A stretch of DNA of 33,320 bases from Deltaproteobacteria bacterium (GTDB lineage: Bacteria > Desulfobacterota > Desulfuromonadia > Desulfuromonadales > BM103). A program made the translations under genes and the position numbers. The notes beneath the pieces were generated by a model. The model did no database searches and was not told where the DNA came from. It saw only the letters and a program-made list of their open reading frames with translations. The DNA lies in the NCBI GenBank assembly GCA_024636155.1, contig JAGXHM010000110.1, forward strand, positions 1 through 33,320, read 5' to 3'. Positions within the stretch are counted from its first letter, which is position 1; every line of letters begins with the position of its first letter. Shown one piece after another: positions 25,010 to 33,240 of the stretch.

Positions 25010-25411
25010 TCAGCACCCTTTGCAAACAGCGTCCTTCATGTTGCCTTTTTCAGCAACAGCTTCATTTGCATTGTTGGCTTTTGTTCCGGTGTCTCTAGAC
25101 TTTAACTCCCAGTTTCCCCCCTCAGTACCAATCGAGGCGAGATGTTCTTGGTTGTAAACGTAGTTCTTTGCTGCTACGTCAGCCTTTGTTTCCGGTGTAT
25201 CAAATTTGAACTCCCAGTTTCCTCCCTCAGTACCAACCGAGGTCAGATGTTCTTGGTTGTAATCGTGGTTTATTGCTGCGTCGTGGTTCATGCTTTGTGC
25301 ATCAAAGCTGAACTGGACAGAGCCGGCTTCGTTTTCAGCGAAAGCTGTACCAAGCATTCCCATCAAGAAAAAAGTAGCCAACACACCAATGATCAATTCT
25401 TTTTTAAACAT
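25010..25411 (-). CDS. Small exported protein with two internal repeats and a C-terminal CKGC
   Basis: A 133-residue protein not matching any family I know. It has a Sec signal peptide (LIIGVLATFFLMGMLGTAFA, cut near residue 25). Two near-identical 18-residue segments follow, YNQEHLTSVGTEGGNWEF (51-68) and YNQEHLASIGTEGGNWEL (86-103), exactly 35 residues apart. The Lys/Asn-rich tail ends with CKGC as the last four residues, the only cysteines. ATG 25411 has AGAGGAG upstream, a strong site. The conserved repeats and signal peptide argue that it is real. A weak sigma-54-like promoter is noted upstream. Confidence 0.8.
   Translation of the reverse strand: MFKKELIIGVLATFFLMGMLGTAFAENEAGSVQFSFDAQSMNHDAAINHDYNQEHLTSVGTEGGNWEFKFDTPETKADVAAKNYVYNQEHLASIGTEGGNWELKSRDTGTKANNANEAVAEKGNMKDAVCKGC
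25104..25262 (-). repeat. Two 54-base direct repeats at 105-base spacing
   Basis: Copies at 25104-25157 and 25209-25262 differ at only a few positions and encode the repeated YNQEHL...GGNWE segments of the exported protein. The spacing of 105 bases is 35 codons, so the repeat unit is larger than the conserved core. Confidence 0.9.
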
Positions 25412-25968
25412 TGTTAATCTCCTCTTAAAAGTTGAATGTTAAAGTCCCCTCGCAAAAAGTTCAGAGGTGGCCTTATGGACGAAATGTCCTCCTTGCAACT
25501 TGTCTGCATTCTTTGCAAAGTCATTGTTTGTATTTACATACATCGTGCCAAACTTAAGGAGGTCAAGTAAGTGTCTGAATTGTCGAGGTTTTATTTGAAA
25601 AGAAAATACAATAAAGCGGTAACCGTACTTTTATCGTTGGATATTCAATGCCGTCTGTAGACTATCCTGCGTTTTTTACTCAAAGATATATTCAGAAAAT
25701 GCACCAGTTTGACTGTAGAATAAGCATGTCTTCGCCGGGACAGGATTGACATATGTTTTGTTTAGTATGATCAGTAGGCACAAAGGCACAGGGTATGTTC
25801 AAAAGAATGAGATTTGGAAAGATGGGCACCAGCCTATTGCTTACGAGGCTGAAGGAGGTGTCTGTTGGAGCGCGTATCGGGCCAACTCTGCACACAGAGA
25901 TTTAAAGTGGATAACGGATGATTACTTGGTCAACCGGCGAGTGAACACATTGAAGCACGCCACATACA
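25412..25968. other. Intergenic stretch upstream of the repeat-protein gene
   Basis: It holds the ribosome binding site and leader of the repeat-protein gene (minus strand) and the end of the first response regulator at 25969. A frame at 25746-25982 on the plus strand has no ribosome binding site and overlaps the regulator's 3' end. Near 25535-25551 there is a possible sigma-54 element. I see nothing else I can support. Confidence 0.5.
25535..25551 (-). promoter_or_regulatory. Weak sigma-54-like promoter for the repeat-protein gene
   Basis: On the minus strand TTGGCACG (25551-25544) is a perfect -24 element, but the -12 element reads ATGT in place of TTGC. It lies about 125 bases before the ATG at 25411. 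The nearby sigma-54 activators make it worth noting. Confidence 0.25.
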
Positions 25969-27357
25969 TCATGGCTTATTGATGTCATACTTTTCTATTC
26001 TGTAGAGCAATGTATGCCTTGGCATCTGTAGAAAATTTGCAGCCTGAGTTTTATTCCAGCCATTACGTTCCAGCGCCTGGACAACAACTTCCCGTTCGAT
26101 AGCTTCAAGTGAATAACCTTCAGGCGGAAGCTCTACAACATGGTTTCTCGACTGGTAAGACGTTGAACGTAACTTGGCCGGCAAATGATGCAGGTCAATC
26201 GGTTCGCCACGATTCAACACAACCATTCTTTCAACAGTATTTTGCAACTCTCGAACATTCCCCGGCCAGTGATAAGTCAACAGACAATCAAGGGCTGCGT
26301 CAGTGAAGTTGACCTTATCCCCGGCTTTAAGACGTTTCAGGGAATGCTCTATCAATAAGGGGATGTCTTCTGCACGTCTACGTAAAGGGGGCAACTCAAT
26401 CGGAATCACCGAGAGGCGATAATATAGATCCTCACGAAACCGACCTTCCTCAATAGCGACTTCTACATCCTGATTGGTTGCCGCAATAATCCGTACATTT
26501 ACAGATCGAACCTTGCCACCCAGGGGCTCGACCTCCATTTCTTGAAGTACGCGTAACAATTTCGGCTGCAACTCCATGGGCATTTCTCCTATTTCATCGA
26601 GAAACAGAGTACCGCCGTCGGCTTGTTCAAACTTGCCAACGCGATCATGTACCGCCCCAGTAAATGCACCACGTACGTGACCGAAGAGTTCACTCTCTAA
26701 AAGGTTTGCCGGGATAGCGGCGCAGTTAATCGCGATAAACGGTTCTTTGCTGCGGCCCCCTCCCTGGTGGATTGCCCGGGCAATCAATTCCTTCCCCGTA
26801 CCACTTTCACCTGTGATCAGCACACTGGCCTCGGTTGGAGCGACTCTCCTGACAATTTCAAAGATACCTTGCATACCATCTGAGATACCGACCATATGGC
26901 TGAAATCAAGGTGATGTTCAAGTTCGCCCTTCAGTCTATGGTTCTCTTCCTGCAAGCCAAGCAGGTTGAAAGCTTTCTCCACTACCAGAATCAATTCATC
27001 GCGACTGAATGGTTTTACAAGGTAGTCATATGCACCTTGTTTCATCGCCTCAACAGCCTTTTCAACGGAACTGTAAGCGGTAATTACGATCACCAGGGTT
27101 TCCGGGTGTTCGGCCTTAATCTGTTGCAAGACTTCATAACCGGACATCCCTGGCATCTGAATGTCAGTGATAACAACTTGCGGATGATCTGCTTGGAAAG
27201 CCGTCAATCCTTGCTTGCCGTCGGCAGCACTCAGGACGTGAAATCCCGAAGAATGTAACGAATATTCAGTGACGCGCCGTAAAGATGCATCATCGTCGAT
27301 TAACAATACCTTACGAGTAGGTTTGGCCTTCTGCCTGTTTGAACGTTCCACACTCAT
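25969..27357 (-). CDS. Sigma-54-dependent NtrC-family response regulator (first copy)
   Basis: A 462-residue protein with the standard three domains. The receiver domain (from [13 protein letters not shown]) has its phosphoacceptor Asp in [10 protein letters not shown] and the conserved Lys in [10 protein letters not shown]. The AAA+ domain has GESGTGKE (Walker A), an intact sigma-54-contacting [19 protein letters not shown] (Walker B) and [15 protein letters not shown]-terminal Fis-type helix-turn-helix includes [23 protein letters not shown] chose ATG 27357 (MSVERSN...) with an AAGGGA element upstream; an in-frame ATG at 27402 would add 15 residues. No sensor kinase is encoded nearby, so the input signal is unknown. 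Confidence 0.92.
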   Translation of the reverse strand: MSVERSNRQKAKPTRKVLLIDDDASLRRVTEYSLHSSGFHVLSAADGKQGLTAFQADHPQVVITDIQMPGMSGYEVLQQIKAEHPETLVIVITAYSSVEKAVEAMKQGAYDYLVKPFSRDELILVVEKAFNLLGLQEENHRLKGELEHHLDFSHMVGISDGMQGIFEIVRRVAPTEASVLITGESGTGKELIARAIHQGGGRSKEPFIAINCAAIPANLLESELFGHVRGAFTGAVHDRVGKFEQADGGTLFLDEIGEMPMELQPKLLRVLQEMEVEPLGGKVRSVNVRIIAATNQDVEVAIEEGRFREDLYYRLSVIPIELPPLRRRAEDIPLLIEHSLKRLKAGDKVNFTDAALDCLLTYHWPGNVRELQNTVERMVVLNRGEPIDLHHLPAKLRSTSYQSRNHVVELPPEGYSLEAIEREVVVQALERNGWNKTQAANFLQMPRHTLLYRIEKYDINKP

Positions 27358-27799
27358 GACGATATAATTCCCTTTTTTCTCATTGATAAACTCGCACATC
27401 ATCCAAAGGTACGGTTTGGTGCTGACCTCTCTTCTCTGGGTCTGTCACGTCTTTGTCTGCTTTGACATGGGGTTTGTGGTTATGATGATATCCCCCCGAT
27501 ACGTGGGAAAGTGAATCAAAGGGTAGAGCAGAAACTACAGCAACCTAAGTGGTGTTCCCTTCAGATGAACACTGTGCTCAGCCCATATATAAAGAGAATT
27601 ATCCCGACGACAAAAATGAGGCTGTCCGAGAATAAGGGCGGCAGCGAAAAGCCAGAAGTCTGAGAACAGATTTTGGCTCGTTTGAGAGCTCATAGCCGAA
27701 GCTATGAGCAGAAAAGGATCTGAAATATGGGCCAAATGCCGAGGTTTGCAGCAGGTCATGCATTCTCGGGCAGCCTCTTGTAGAGACTCATTTCGTGGA
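27358..27799. other. Intergenic stretch between the first regulator and the PII-like gene
   Basis: About 440 bases with no supported gene. A minus-strand frame at 27535-27918 is mostly out of phase with, and overlaps, the PII-like gene, and has no known similarity. The stretch contains a compact hairpin with a UUCG-type loop at 27688-27709. Confidence 0.5.
27688..27709 (-). other. Hairpin with a UUCG tetraloop
   Basis: Arms GCTCATAGC and GCTATGAGC form a perfect 9-bp stem. Read on the minus strand the loop is TTCG closed by C-G, one of the most stable RNA tetraloops. No T tract follows, so it looks more like an RNA-stability element or part of a dispersed repeat than a normal terminator. It lies 3' of the PII-like gene. 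Confidence 0.55.
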
Positions 27800-28135
27800 C
27801 TATGCCCCGGTAGTTTCCGAACCGTCTTTTTCGTGCGAATCCAATTCGCTGCTGAAGTGGATTTTAAAAAGATTTTCCACCGGGAGGATGGCAACCATAC
27901 CTGAGCGGGCCGTTTCAAGAATGCTACTCACGATATCATCGACCTTTGCTTGCTCGACAAAGATTTCGATCTTGGCATTAGTAACCATCCAGTCTGATTT
28001 GCCCAAATTGGCATGTTCACCGTACCCTTTGACGGAGTAAACACTGAGACCATCAACCCTCAACTGCTTCAGGCGATTCCCAACTATTTCCAATTCCGAG
28101 TTGCGTATAATTGCTACTACTTTTTTAAATTCCAT
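27800..28135 (-). CDS. PII-like (GlnB family) protein with shortened T- and B-loops
   Basis: A 111-residue protein aligned by eye with GlnB. The N-terminus MEFKKVVAIIRNSELEIVGNRLKQL (in parts: KKVVAIIRNSELE, NRLKQL), then VDGLSVYSVKGYG, KIEIFVEQAKVDDIVSSILETARSG and LPVENLFKI match PII strands and helices in order. Between GYG (37-39) and KIE (55-57) only 15 residues remain, about seven fewer than in GlnB, and no Tyr occupies the uridylylation site. The B-loop GDGK nucleotide-binding segment is also missing (ARSGMVAILPVE). It may act as a structural or metal/ligand sensor and not as a classic ATP/2-oxoglutarate sensor. It lies 73 bases after the second regulator. Confidence 0.75.
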   Translation of the reverse strand: MEFKKVVAIIRNSELEIVGNRLKQLRVDGLSVYSVKGYGEHANLGKSDWMVTNAKIEIFVEQAKVDDIVSSILETARSGMVAILPVENLFKIHFSSELDSHEKDGSETTGA

Positions 28136-28208
28136 CTTCTTTCCTTTCTCGGCTTGTCAGGCTTTAGAGTTTTACCAAACAATTTCAGAAGGTGGGCCCG
28201 ATGTTACG

Positions 28209-29582
28209 TCAGGAGGGAAAACAGTCATCTGTCTTATTGCCATATTTTTGAATTCTGTAAGCTAAGATATGGCGTGGGACATGCAAAAACTCAGCGGCTT
28301 TAGTGTAGTTTCCGTCTGACGCCGCCAATGCTTGCATAATTGCTTGTCGTTCAATATCCCTTAGAGGAAACCCTCCCTGTGGCATATGAACAACAAGTGG
28401 TTCATGAATTCTGTTGCAGATCCGGATGTGCATTGGCATCTCATCACTATCTATTAATTCTCTACGTGCAAGTATGGCTAAACGTTGTATAAGATTTTCA
28501 AGCTCCCTGACATTTCCAGGCCATGTATAGTTCTGCATTATTTCGATCGCTGCTGACGAGAACTTCAAGTTACGGCCCTCGGCGTGTTTATTAAGAAAAT
28601 GTTGGGCGAGAAGCAGAATATCCTCTGGACGATCCCGCAAAGCTGGCAATGGCAAGTGAAGGACAGCAAGACGATAATAGAGATCGCTACGGAACCGTCC
28701 TTGCTCTATCAGTTGCTCCAGATTGCAGTTTGTTGCCGCAATTATCCGAACGTTAACTGCCTTTGTGGAACCGCCAACGGGGGTGATCTCTTGCTCTTGG
28801 AGGGCCCTTAATAATTTTGGCTGTAAGTCCAACGGCAAATCACCTATTTCATCAAGAAAGAGAGTTCCTCCTTCAGCTTGCTCAAACTTCCCCTTATAAT
28901 CGCGCTCTGCACCGGTAAACGACCCTCGGGTATGCCCAAAAAGTTCACTCTCCAATAACGTTGCCGGAATGGCCGCACAATTTACGGCGACGAATGGACC
29001 TCTACAGTAGTCGCTTTGAACATGAAGGAGTCCTGCCGCCAATTCCTTGCCTGTCCCACTCTCTCCGAGGATTAATACGGGAGCGCAAGACCCGGCCATT
29101 CGTCTGATTAAATCGTGAACGACCTGCATTTCGTGAGAATCGCCCAGCAGAGCCCGGTACCCCTTTCTTGTTAAAGCAACTTTTAGATTTAGATTGTCCC
29201 GTCGCAACCCATCAAAAGCCAGGGCTTTGTAAACAGCAAGTAGAAGTTGATCGCGACTGAACGGCTTGGGCAAGTAATCAAATGCGCCGAGTCGAATTGC
29301 ATCAACAGCCTGCTCTAGGGAACTGTAGGCAGTGACCACCAACACCATAGAATTTTTACTGTAAGTCTTAACTTCTAACAACAATTCGAGTCCACTGGAT
29401 TCACCCAAACAGATATCCGTAATCACGAGCCTTGGATTGACAGATCGAACATGCATCAAACCATCACGCGCGTTATCGGCGAGGTATAATGAGTATCCTG
29501 CCTGCTCCAGAGCATGCTGCATAATACGTCTCTGGCTTGCGTCATCTTCAATCAATACGATCGATCCACCTTTTCCTGGCAT
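28209..29582 (-). CDS. Sigma-54-dependent NtrC-family response regulator (second copy)
   Basis: A 457-residue paralogue of the first regulator. The receiver has IVLIEDDASQRR and Asp in LVITDICLGE, with Lys in YLPKPFSRDQ. The AAA+ domain has [21 protein letters not shown] and FRSDLYYRLAVLHLP; the sigma-54 contact loop is GSFTGA, an A-to-S change from GAFTGA. The Fis-type DNA-binding tail has GNYTKAAEFLHVPRHILAYRI. The start is ATG 29582 with GGGAGG upstream; the longer frame to 29627 is less likely because a good sigma-54 promoter lies between. It probably forms an operon with the PII-like gene. Confidence 0.92.
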   Translation of the reverse strand: MPGKGGSIVLIEDDASQRRIMQHALEQAGYSLYLADNARDGLMHVRSVNPRLVITDICLGESSGLELLLEVKTYSKNSMVLVVTAYSSLEQAVDAIRLGAFDYLPKPFSRDQLLLAVYKALAFDGLRRDNLNLKVALTRKGYRALLGDSHEMQVVHDLIRRMAGSCAPVLILGESGTGKELAAGLLHVQSDYCRGPFVAVNCAAIPATLLESELFGHTRGSFTGAERDYKGKFEQAEGGTLFLDEIGDLPLDLQPKLLRALQEQEITPVGGSTKAVNVRIIAATNCNLEQLIEQGRFRSDLYYRLAVLHLPLPALRDRPEDILLLAQHFLNKHAEGRNLKFSSAAIEIMQNYTWPGNVRELENLIQRLAILARRELIDSDEMPMHIRICNRIHEPLVVHMPQGGFPLRDIERQAIMQALAASDGNYTKAAEFLHVPRHILAYRIQKYGNKTDDCFPS

Positions 29583-29610
29583 AGAACCTCCCTGTAGCAG
29601 CCCTTTAAAA

Positions 29611-29626
29611 AGCAAATAACGCGCCA
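29611..29626 (-). promoter_or_regulatory. Sigma-54 promoter upstream of the second regulator
   Basis: On the minus strand the 16 bases from 29626 to 29611 read TGGCGCGTTATTTGCT, against the consensus TGGCACGNNNNTTGCW: one mismatch, with GG and GC exactly placed. Transcription would start near 29600, leaving about 17 bases before the ATG with GGGAGG inside. This implies control by a sigma-54 activator, possibly the regulator itself or its paralogue. Confidence 0.75.
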
Positions 29627-29659
29627 AGGCAAAAGCTTTGTAATTACAGACAATTAAAC

Positions 29660-29697
29660 ATTAAAAAGAACGCCCCTGTAGGATAACCAACAGGGGC
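29660..29697 (-). terminator. Terminator after the FG-GAP protein gene
   Basis: On the minus strand GCCCCTGT (29697-29690) pairs with ACAGGGGC (2979 offset: 29679-29672), an 8-bp stem, followed by GTTCTTTTT. Confidence 0.75.
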
Positions 29698-29846
29698 ATG
29701 AAGAATATGCGTCAGCAAGAGATTGTTCATCGTTCGATTGAGCATCCAGGTGTCGTTGGTGACTATTGGACTAACCAGATGCGGGACAACTCAAGATTAT
29801 CTGTTTTCTAATCAGGCATTGAATCAGCCACAAACAGCCCATTCAT

Positions 29847-31619
29847 TTATGGCGCGAGAGGTAACGCCAGCAGATGGCTTTGTCCTTGTCTACCAAGAAT
29901 TGAGTCTTGTCTTGATAGCACGACCAGCGCGTTTCTTTTGTTAACAGTTAATCCCTGAATTGGATTTTCCAGTTTTTCTCCCAAGGTTCCTTTGACAAAC
30001 CTGCCCTTTTGATATTTGATGACTGACAGCCAACTTTCACCACCCCCGGGAACTAATCCCGGCGCACTGAAAGCAGAACTATCCGTTGAAACAGCGATCA
30101 ATTCAAGCTGGCCATCTCCATCGATATCGGCCGCAACCTGCGGGACTTCAAAAGCAATCGAAGTGAAGAGCGCATCTGCCTGACCAGGATTAACATCATA
30201 AGTGAGTCGGGAAAGGCTTCCCCCCATCTGTCTAGTGGATTCGTACTGCAACCTCCCATTGCTTATGACATAGAGTATGCCCTTCCGTGTGTAAATGGTT
30301 TCAGCTTTGCCATCGCCTGTCAAATCAGCAAAAAGACTCCCCTGTACTGGAAAATTCAGGGGTAATTCGAATGTGGGTTCGGTATCATCCAGACTACCGT
30401 TTTCCAGCTTTAACTCCCGGACAGGCCCGTATATGGTTTCGAGATCAAAGCGTTGACCCAAGAGGGCCTCTTTGTTGCCATCACCATCCCGGTCAAAAGT
30501 GCCCAACATGTAGGGGAGATTGTTTGCCAAAGGGGTCAAGTGCCCATCACTGAAGCGATATACTGAACTCGTAAAAATTGTTTCCGCTGTGATGCTGGAG
30601 GAAGACCCCTTTATCGAGGATGCGGTCACGGCAAGATAGAGTGGGCCAGCTACCTCAGGTAACCACCAGGCAACCGCGTGAATTTTGCCCTGATTCTGGT
30701 TTTTTTCCGAAGCCACAGGTTCCATGCGCTCCTTGATGCCAAACACGTTGAGGTCGCTACCATCGCTACCGGCAACAAAGAGCTGTCCACCGGCAGAGGC
30801 AAAATCCGCCATCATGACTATCCCCGGGAATTCGCCCAAAGTAAGAAATCCAGGGTAATCAGCTGCATATGCAACTTGCGCGTGATTGTTCTGAAGTAGC
30901 GGATCCCAGGCGACAGCAGATTGAGAACCGGGGTCCGTAATGAGTTTGGATGAACTGATCGGCTGAGTCGGTGGATAAACCGGAACATCAGAAACAGCAG
31001 GCAGATGATCAACCACAGGAAAAGAGCGGAGGACCTGTCCTTCGCTATCACTAACTATCAATGTTTTATCATTTAGCAAAAAGGTCAATTGCGCCCGCTC
31101 GTCAGGACTTTCGGATGGCGTGTCTATGGTTTTTCTTACAGTATGAGCGCCCTGCCATTCCAGCCCTGGCAAGTCAGAAACCAATTGCCCATACAGCCTC
31201 AGACCTGTTCCTTGCTGATCTCGAAAAATAGCTGTCAAATTTTGGTAACGCCTGACCGAATCGCCTTTTTGCGCCGCCAGAATCGCACCAAGCGGGCGCG
31301 CATGACTGAACCCAGATCTGACCTTGGTGACTTTGAGAACTCCCTTAACGGTGTCCAGACTTCCCAGAATCGCTCCGCTGGCAGGGTCAACAAGTTTTTC
31401 TCCGGGGGTTACGATGCTGAGCAAATCCCCAACCATGACACCCGACGAAGCATCCATGTTGATCAGGTAGTCATCGCCATGGATTGCGATCAAGGCTCCG
31501 CTAGCTGGCTTGAAGTAACTGGTAACCTCTTCAATGACGCCTGCGCTTCCTACCGATGACCAGAGAAAAACCATGGACAAGAGGACACTGACATTAAAAA
31601 TGCTACGGCCACGATTCAT
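29847..31619 (-). CDS. Exported FG-GAP/VCBS-like repeat protein
   Basis: A 590-residue protein with a Sec signal peptide (FNVSVLLSMVFLWSSVGSAG). Residues about 30-115 form a beta-rich domain (GALIAIHGDDYLINM, GVMVGDLLSIVTPGEKLVDPASG) that resembles the C-terminal part of FlgT-type proteins. The C-terminal half carries at least three calcium-loop-like repeats: DRDGDGNKEALL, DLTGDGKAETIY and DIDGDGQLELIAV, typical of FG-GAP/VCBS beta-propeller blades. It is predicted to be periplasmic or surface-exposed; the binding partner is unknown. ATG 31619 has GGAGAC upstream. It lies 157 bases after the porin gene, with a terminator between, so readthrough or a separate promoter is possible. Confidence 0.82.
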   Translation of the reverse strand: MNRGRSIFNVSVLLSMVFLWSSVGSAGVIEEVTSYFKPASGALIAIHGDDYLINMDASSGVMVGDLLSIVTPGEKLVDPASGAILGSLDTVKGVLKVTKVRSGFSHARPLGAILAAQKGDSVRRYQNLTAIFRDQQGTGLRLYGQLVSDLPGLEWQGAHTVRKTIDTPSESPDERAQLTFLLNDKTLIVSDSEGQVLRSFPVVDHLPAVSDVPVYPPTQPISSSKLITDPGSQSAVAWDPLLQNNHAQVAYAADYPGFLTLGEFPGIVMMADFASAGGQLFVAGSDGSDLNVFGIKERMEPVASEKNQNQGKIHAVAWWLPEVAGPLYLAVTASSIKGSSSSITAETIFTSSVYRFSDGHLTPLANNLPYMLGTFDRDGDGNKEALLGQRFDLETIYGPVRELKLENGSLDDTEPTFELPLNFPVQGSLFADLTGDGKAETIYTRKGILYVISNGRLQYESTRQMGGSLSRLTYDVNPGQADALFTSIAFEVPQVAADIDGDGQLELIAVSTDSSAFSAPGLVPGGGESWLSVIKYQKGRFVKGTLGEKLENPIQGLTVNKRNALVVLSRQDSILGRQGQSHLLALPLAP

Positions 31620-31669
31620 GCGGTTGTCTCCTTGATTGTCTTGTTAATCTGAGAATAAAATCGGTTAAG

Positions 31670-31703
31670 AGGAAAAGGTGGGGGCGATTTTTACGCCCCC
31701 ACC
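31670..31703 (-). terminator. Terminator after the porin gene
   Basis: GGTGGGGGCG and CGCCCCCACC (31677-31686 with 31694-31703) form a perfect 10-bp GC-rich stem. On the minus strand TTTTCC follows. A second, weaker inverted repeat CAAGGCC/GGCCTTG lies at 31718-31743, also in the 3' region of the porin transcript. Confidence 0.82.
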
Positions 31704-31776
31704 AAGTGTCAAGGATTCAAGGCCAAGCCGTCGGCCGGCCTTGAGATAAGTCTTGTGTCAGATCCAACATCATCGT

Positions 31777-33204
31777 TTAAAATTTATAGCGAACCCTTGC
31801 CGTGGTACGGAAGATATCATTGTCAGCGCTGCCGTCTACGATATTCGCATTAGAGCTACTCACCTCAAAACGGTCCATGGCATCACCGGCAAACAAGTAA
31901 CCGGCATTGACCGCCAGCTCGATATTGGGATAAAGCTGATAGCTGGCATATGCGTCGAGTTCCACCCCAATCTCATCCTGCTTCTGGCTGCGGCCGAGAG
32001 CGTCGGTGTACTCAATATCTTCAGCGGTCAGCATATAAAGAGCAGCCGCACCAATCTTAAGTTTCTCGGTCGCCTGATGATCAAGTGCAAGTTTGTTCAT
32101 GATAAAACCTTTGTCAAACAGGGCGGGACGTTCGGTGAAGTAAACATCGTCGCTGTAGCCGCCTTCCATCAACACGATGCTGTCAAAGCGATCGACATCG
32201 GTAGTAATAAAAGCGTTGAACTCGTCGTCGTTAGCGTCATCATCACCCGAGGCATACCAGGCGGTATAGGTCAATTTGCTCTTGCCGAACTTGATTCCGA
32301 CATCGCCATGAACGAAGAACGCTGAGAGGTCATAATCCTTATTTGCAGCGGTTATTCCACTCAATGTATCCTCAAATTCTACGTTGTCGAAACTGCCGGT
32401 CTGGTACATCAAGTCCCAGTTAAGAAAGACAGTGTTATCATTGACCGGCGTCGACCAGGAACCGTCGGTTCCCAAGGTCATCAGATCGAATTTCACGTCT
32501 CCTAATTTTTTAATTTGATAACCATTAGAATTCATTGCATAACTGGTTGCCTGGGTATCCTGCCACTGGTAGAGGCCAAAGACACCTGATTTTAATGCAT
32601 CATTTTTAAAATCATAGCGACCCAGCAGTGCGTCAAGATCATTGTCCCCCCATTCGTCGCCCGCACTCGTCAAAGCTTCCTTGCCGCGAACCCAGGCCAA
32701 CTTGTAATTTTCACCGCTTAACTGCACACCGGTCGCCGTTTCATCCCATACAAAGCTGTTAACCGTAAATGGCATCAAGCCGATTTTAACCCGCGCCTTG
32801 CTGCTGACACCTGGGATCTGAAAGTCAGTATAGGCCCAGCGAGTCTCGATGTTAACGCCATCGCCGGAATACGCTCCGCCCCATTCTCTTCCGCCGTTGG
32901 CGTCAGAACCACGCCCAAACCGAATGGCACCGATTTCAACTGCGTAGACGCCCTTAACTGCCCCGTCATTGTCGCCGATTTCAGTCCAGAGACGATACTT
33001 GATGCTGGCAAATGAATCGTTACGGTCATTATCATCGATAACGGGTACTTTATCGCCTGAGAAAAACCCCTGTTGATTAGTGTATAAACCAAACCGGTTG
33101 TTGAGGTCTCCATGGAAAGCAAACTCAACGGCCATAGCCAGTGTCGGCGCTGAGAATGCGATGCCCAGAAGTAGTGTAAAAAGAATCTTTCTGTGTCTGT
33201 TCAT
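31777..33204 (-). CDS. Outer-membrane beta-barrel porin-like protein
   Basis: A 475-residue protein with a Sec signal peptide (ILFTLLLGIAFSAPTLAMA). Amphipathic alternating stretches run through the length (SIKYRLWTEIGD, GVYAVEIGAIRFGRG, TRWAYTDFQIPG, KLTYTAWYASGDDDA, AYASYQLYPNIELAVNAGYLF), and the protein ends in VRYKF, the terminal aromatic residue typical of outer-membrane barrels. It resembles porin-like proteins of Desulfuromonadia; the substrate cannot be told. The start is ATG 33204, with GGAGGC upstream; an ATG at 33228 adds eight residues. It is followed by a strong terminator. Confidence 0.85.
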   Translation of the reverse strand: MNRHRKILFTLLLGIAFSAPTLAMAVEFAFHGDLNNRFGLYTNQQGFFSGDKVPVIDDNDRNDSFASIKYRLWTEIGDNDGAVKGVYAVEIGAIRFGRGSDANGGREWGGAYSGDGVNIETRWAYTDFQIPGVSSKARVKIGLMPFTVNSFVWDETATGVQLSGENYKLAWVRGKEALTSAGDEWGDNDLDALLGRYDFKNDALKSGVFGLYQWQDTQATSYAMNSNGYQIKKLGDVKFDLMTLGTDGSWSTPVNDNTVFLNWDLMYQTGSFDNVEFEDTLSGITAANKDYDLSAFFVHGDVGIKFGKSKLTYTAWYASGDDDANDDEFNAFITTDVDRFDSIVLMEGGYSDDVYFTERPALFDKGFIMNKLALDHQATEKLKIGAAALYMLTAEDIEYTDALGRSQKQDEIGVELDAYASYQLYPNIELAVNAGYLFAGDAMDRFEVSSSNANIVDGSADNDIFRTTARVRYKF

Positions 33205-33221
33205 TTGTTGCCTCCAATTGA

Positions 33222-33240
33222 TAACCACATCGTGGTTTAG
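33222..33240 (-). other. Inverted repeat just upstream of the porin ribosome binding site
   Basis: AACCAC and GTGGTT are separated by three bases (33226-33240). This could be a small 5' leader hairpin or an operator. The rest of the visible leader to 33320 holds no convincing promoter. Confidence 0.35.

Noticed and set aside
25746-25982. 78-codon plus-strand frame
   Set aside because: It begins at TTG without a ribosome binding site and runs into the end of the first regulator gene on the other strand.
27535-27918. 127-codon minus-strand frame
   Set aside because: It overlaps the PII-like gene in another phase over about 120 bases; the remainder covers the hairpin region and has no known similarity.
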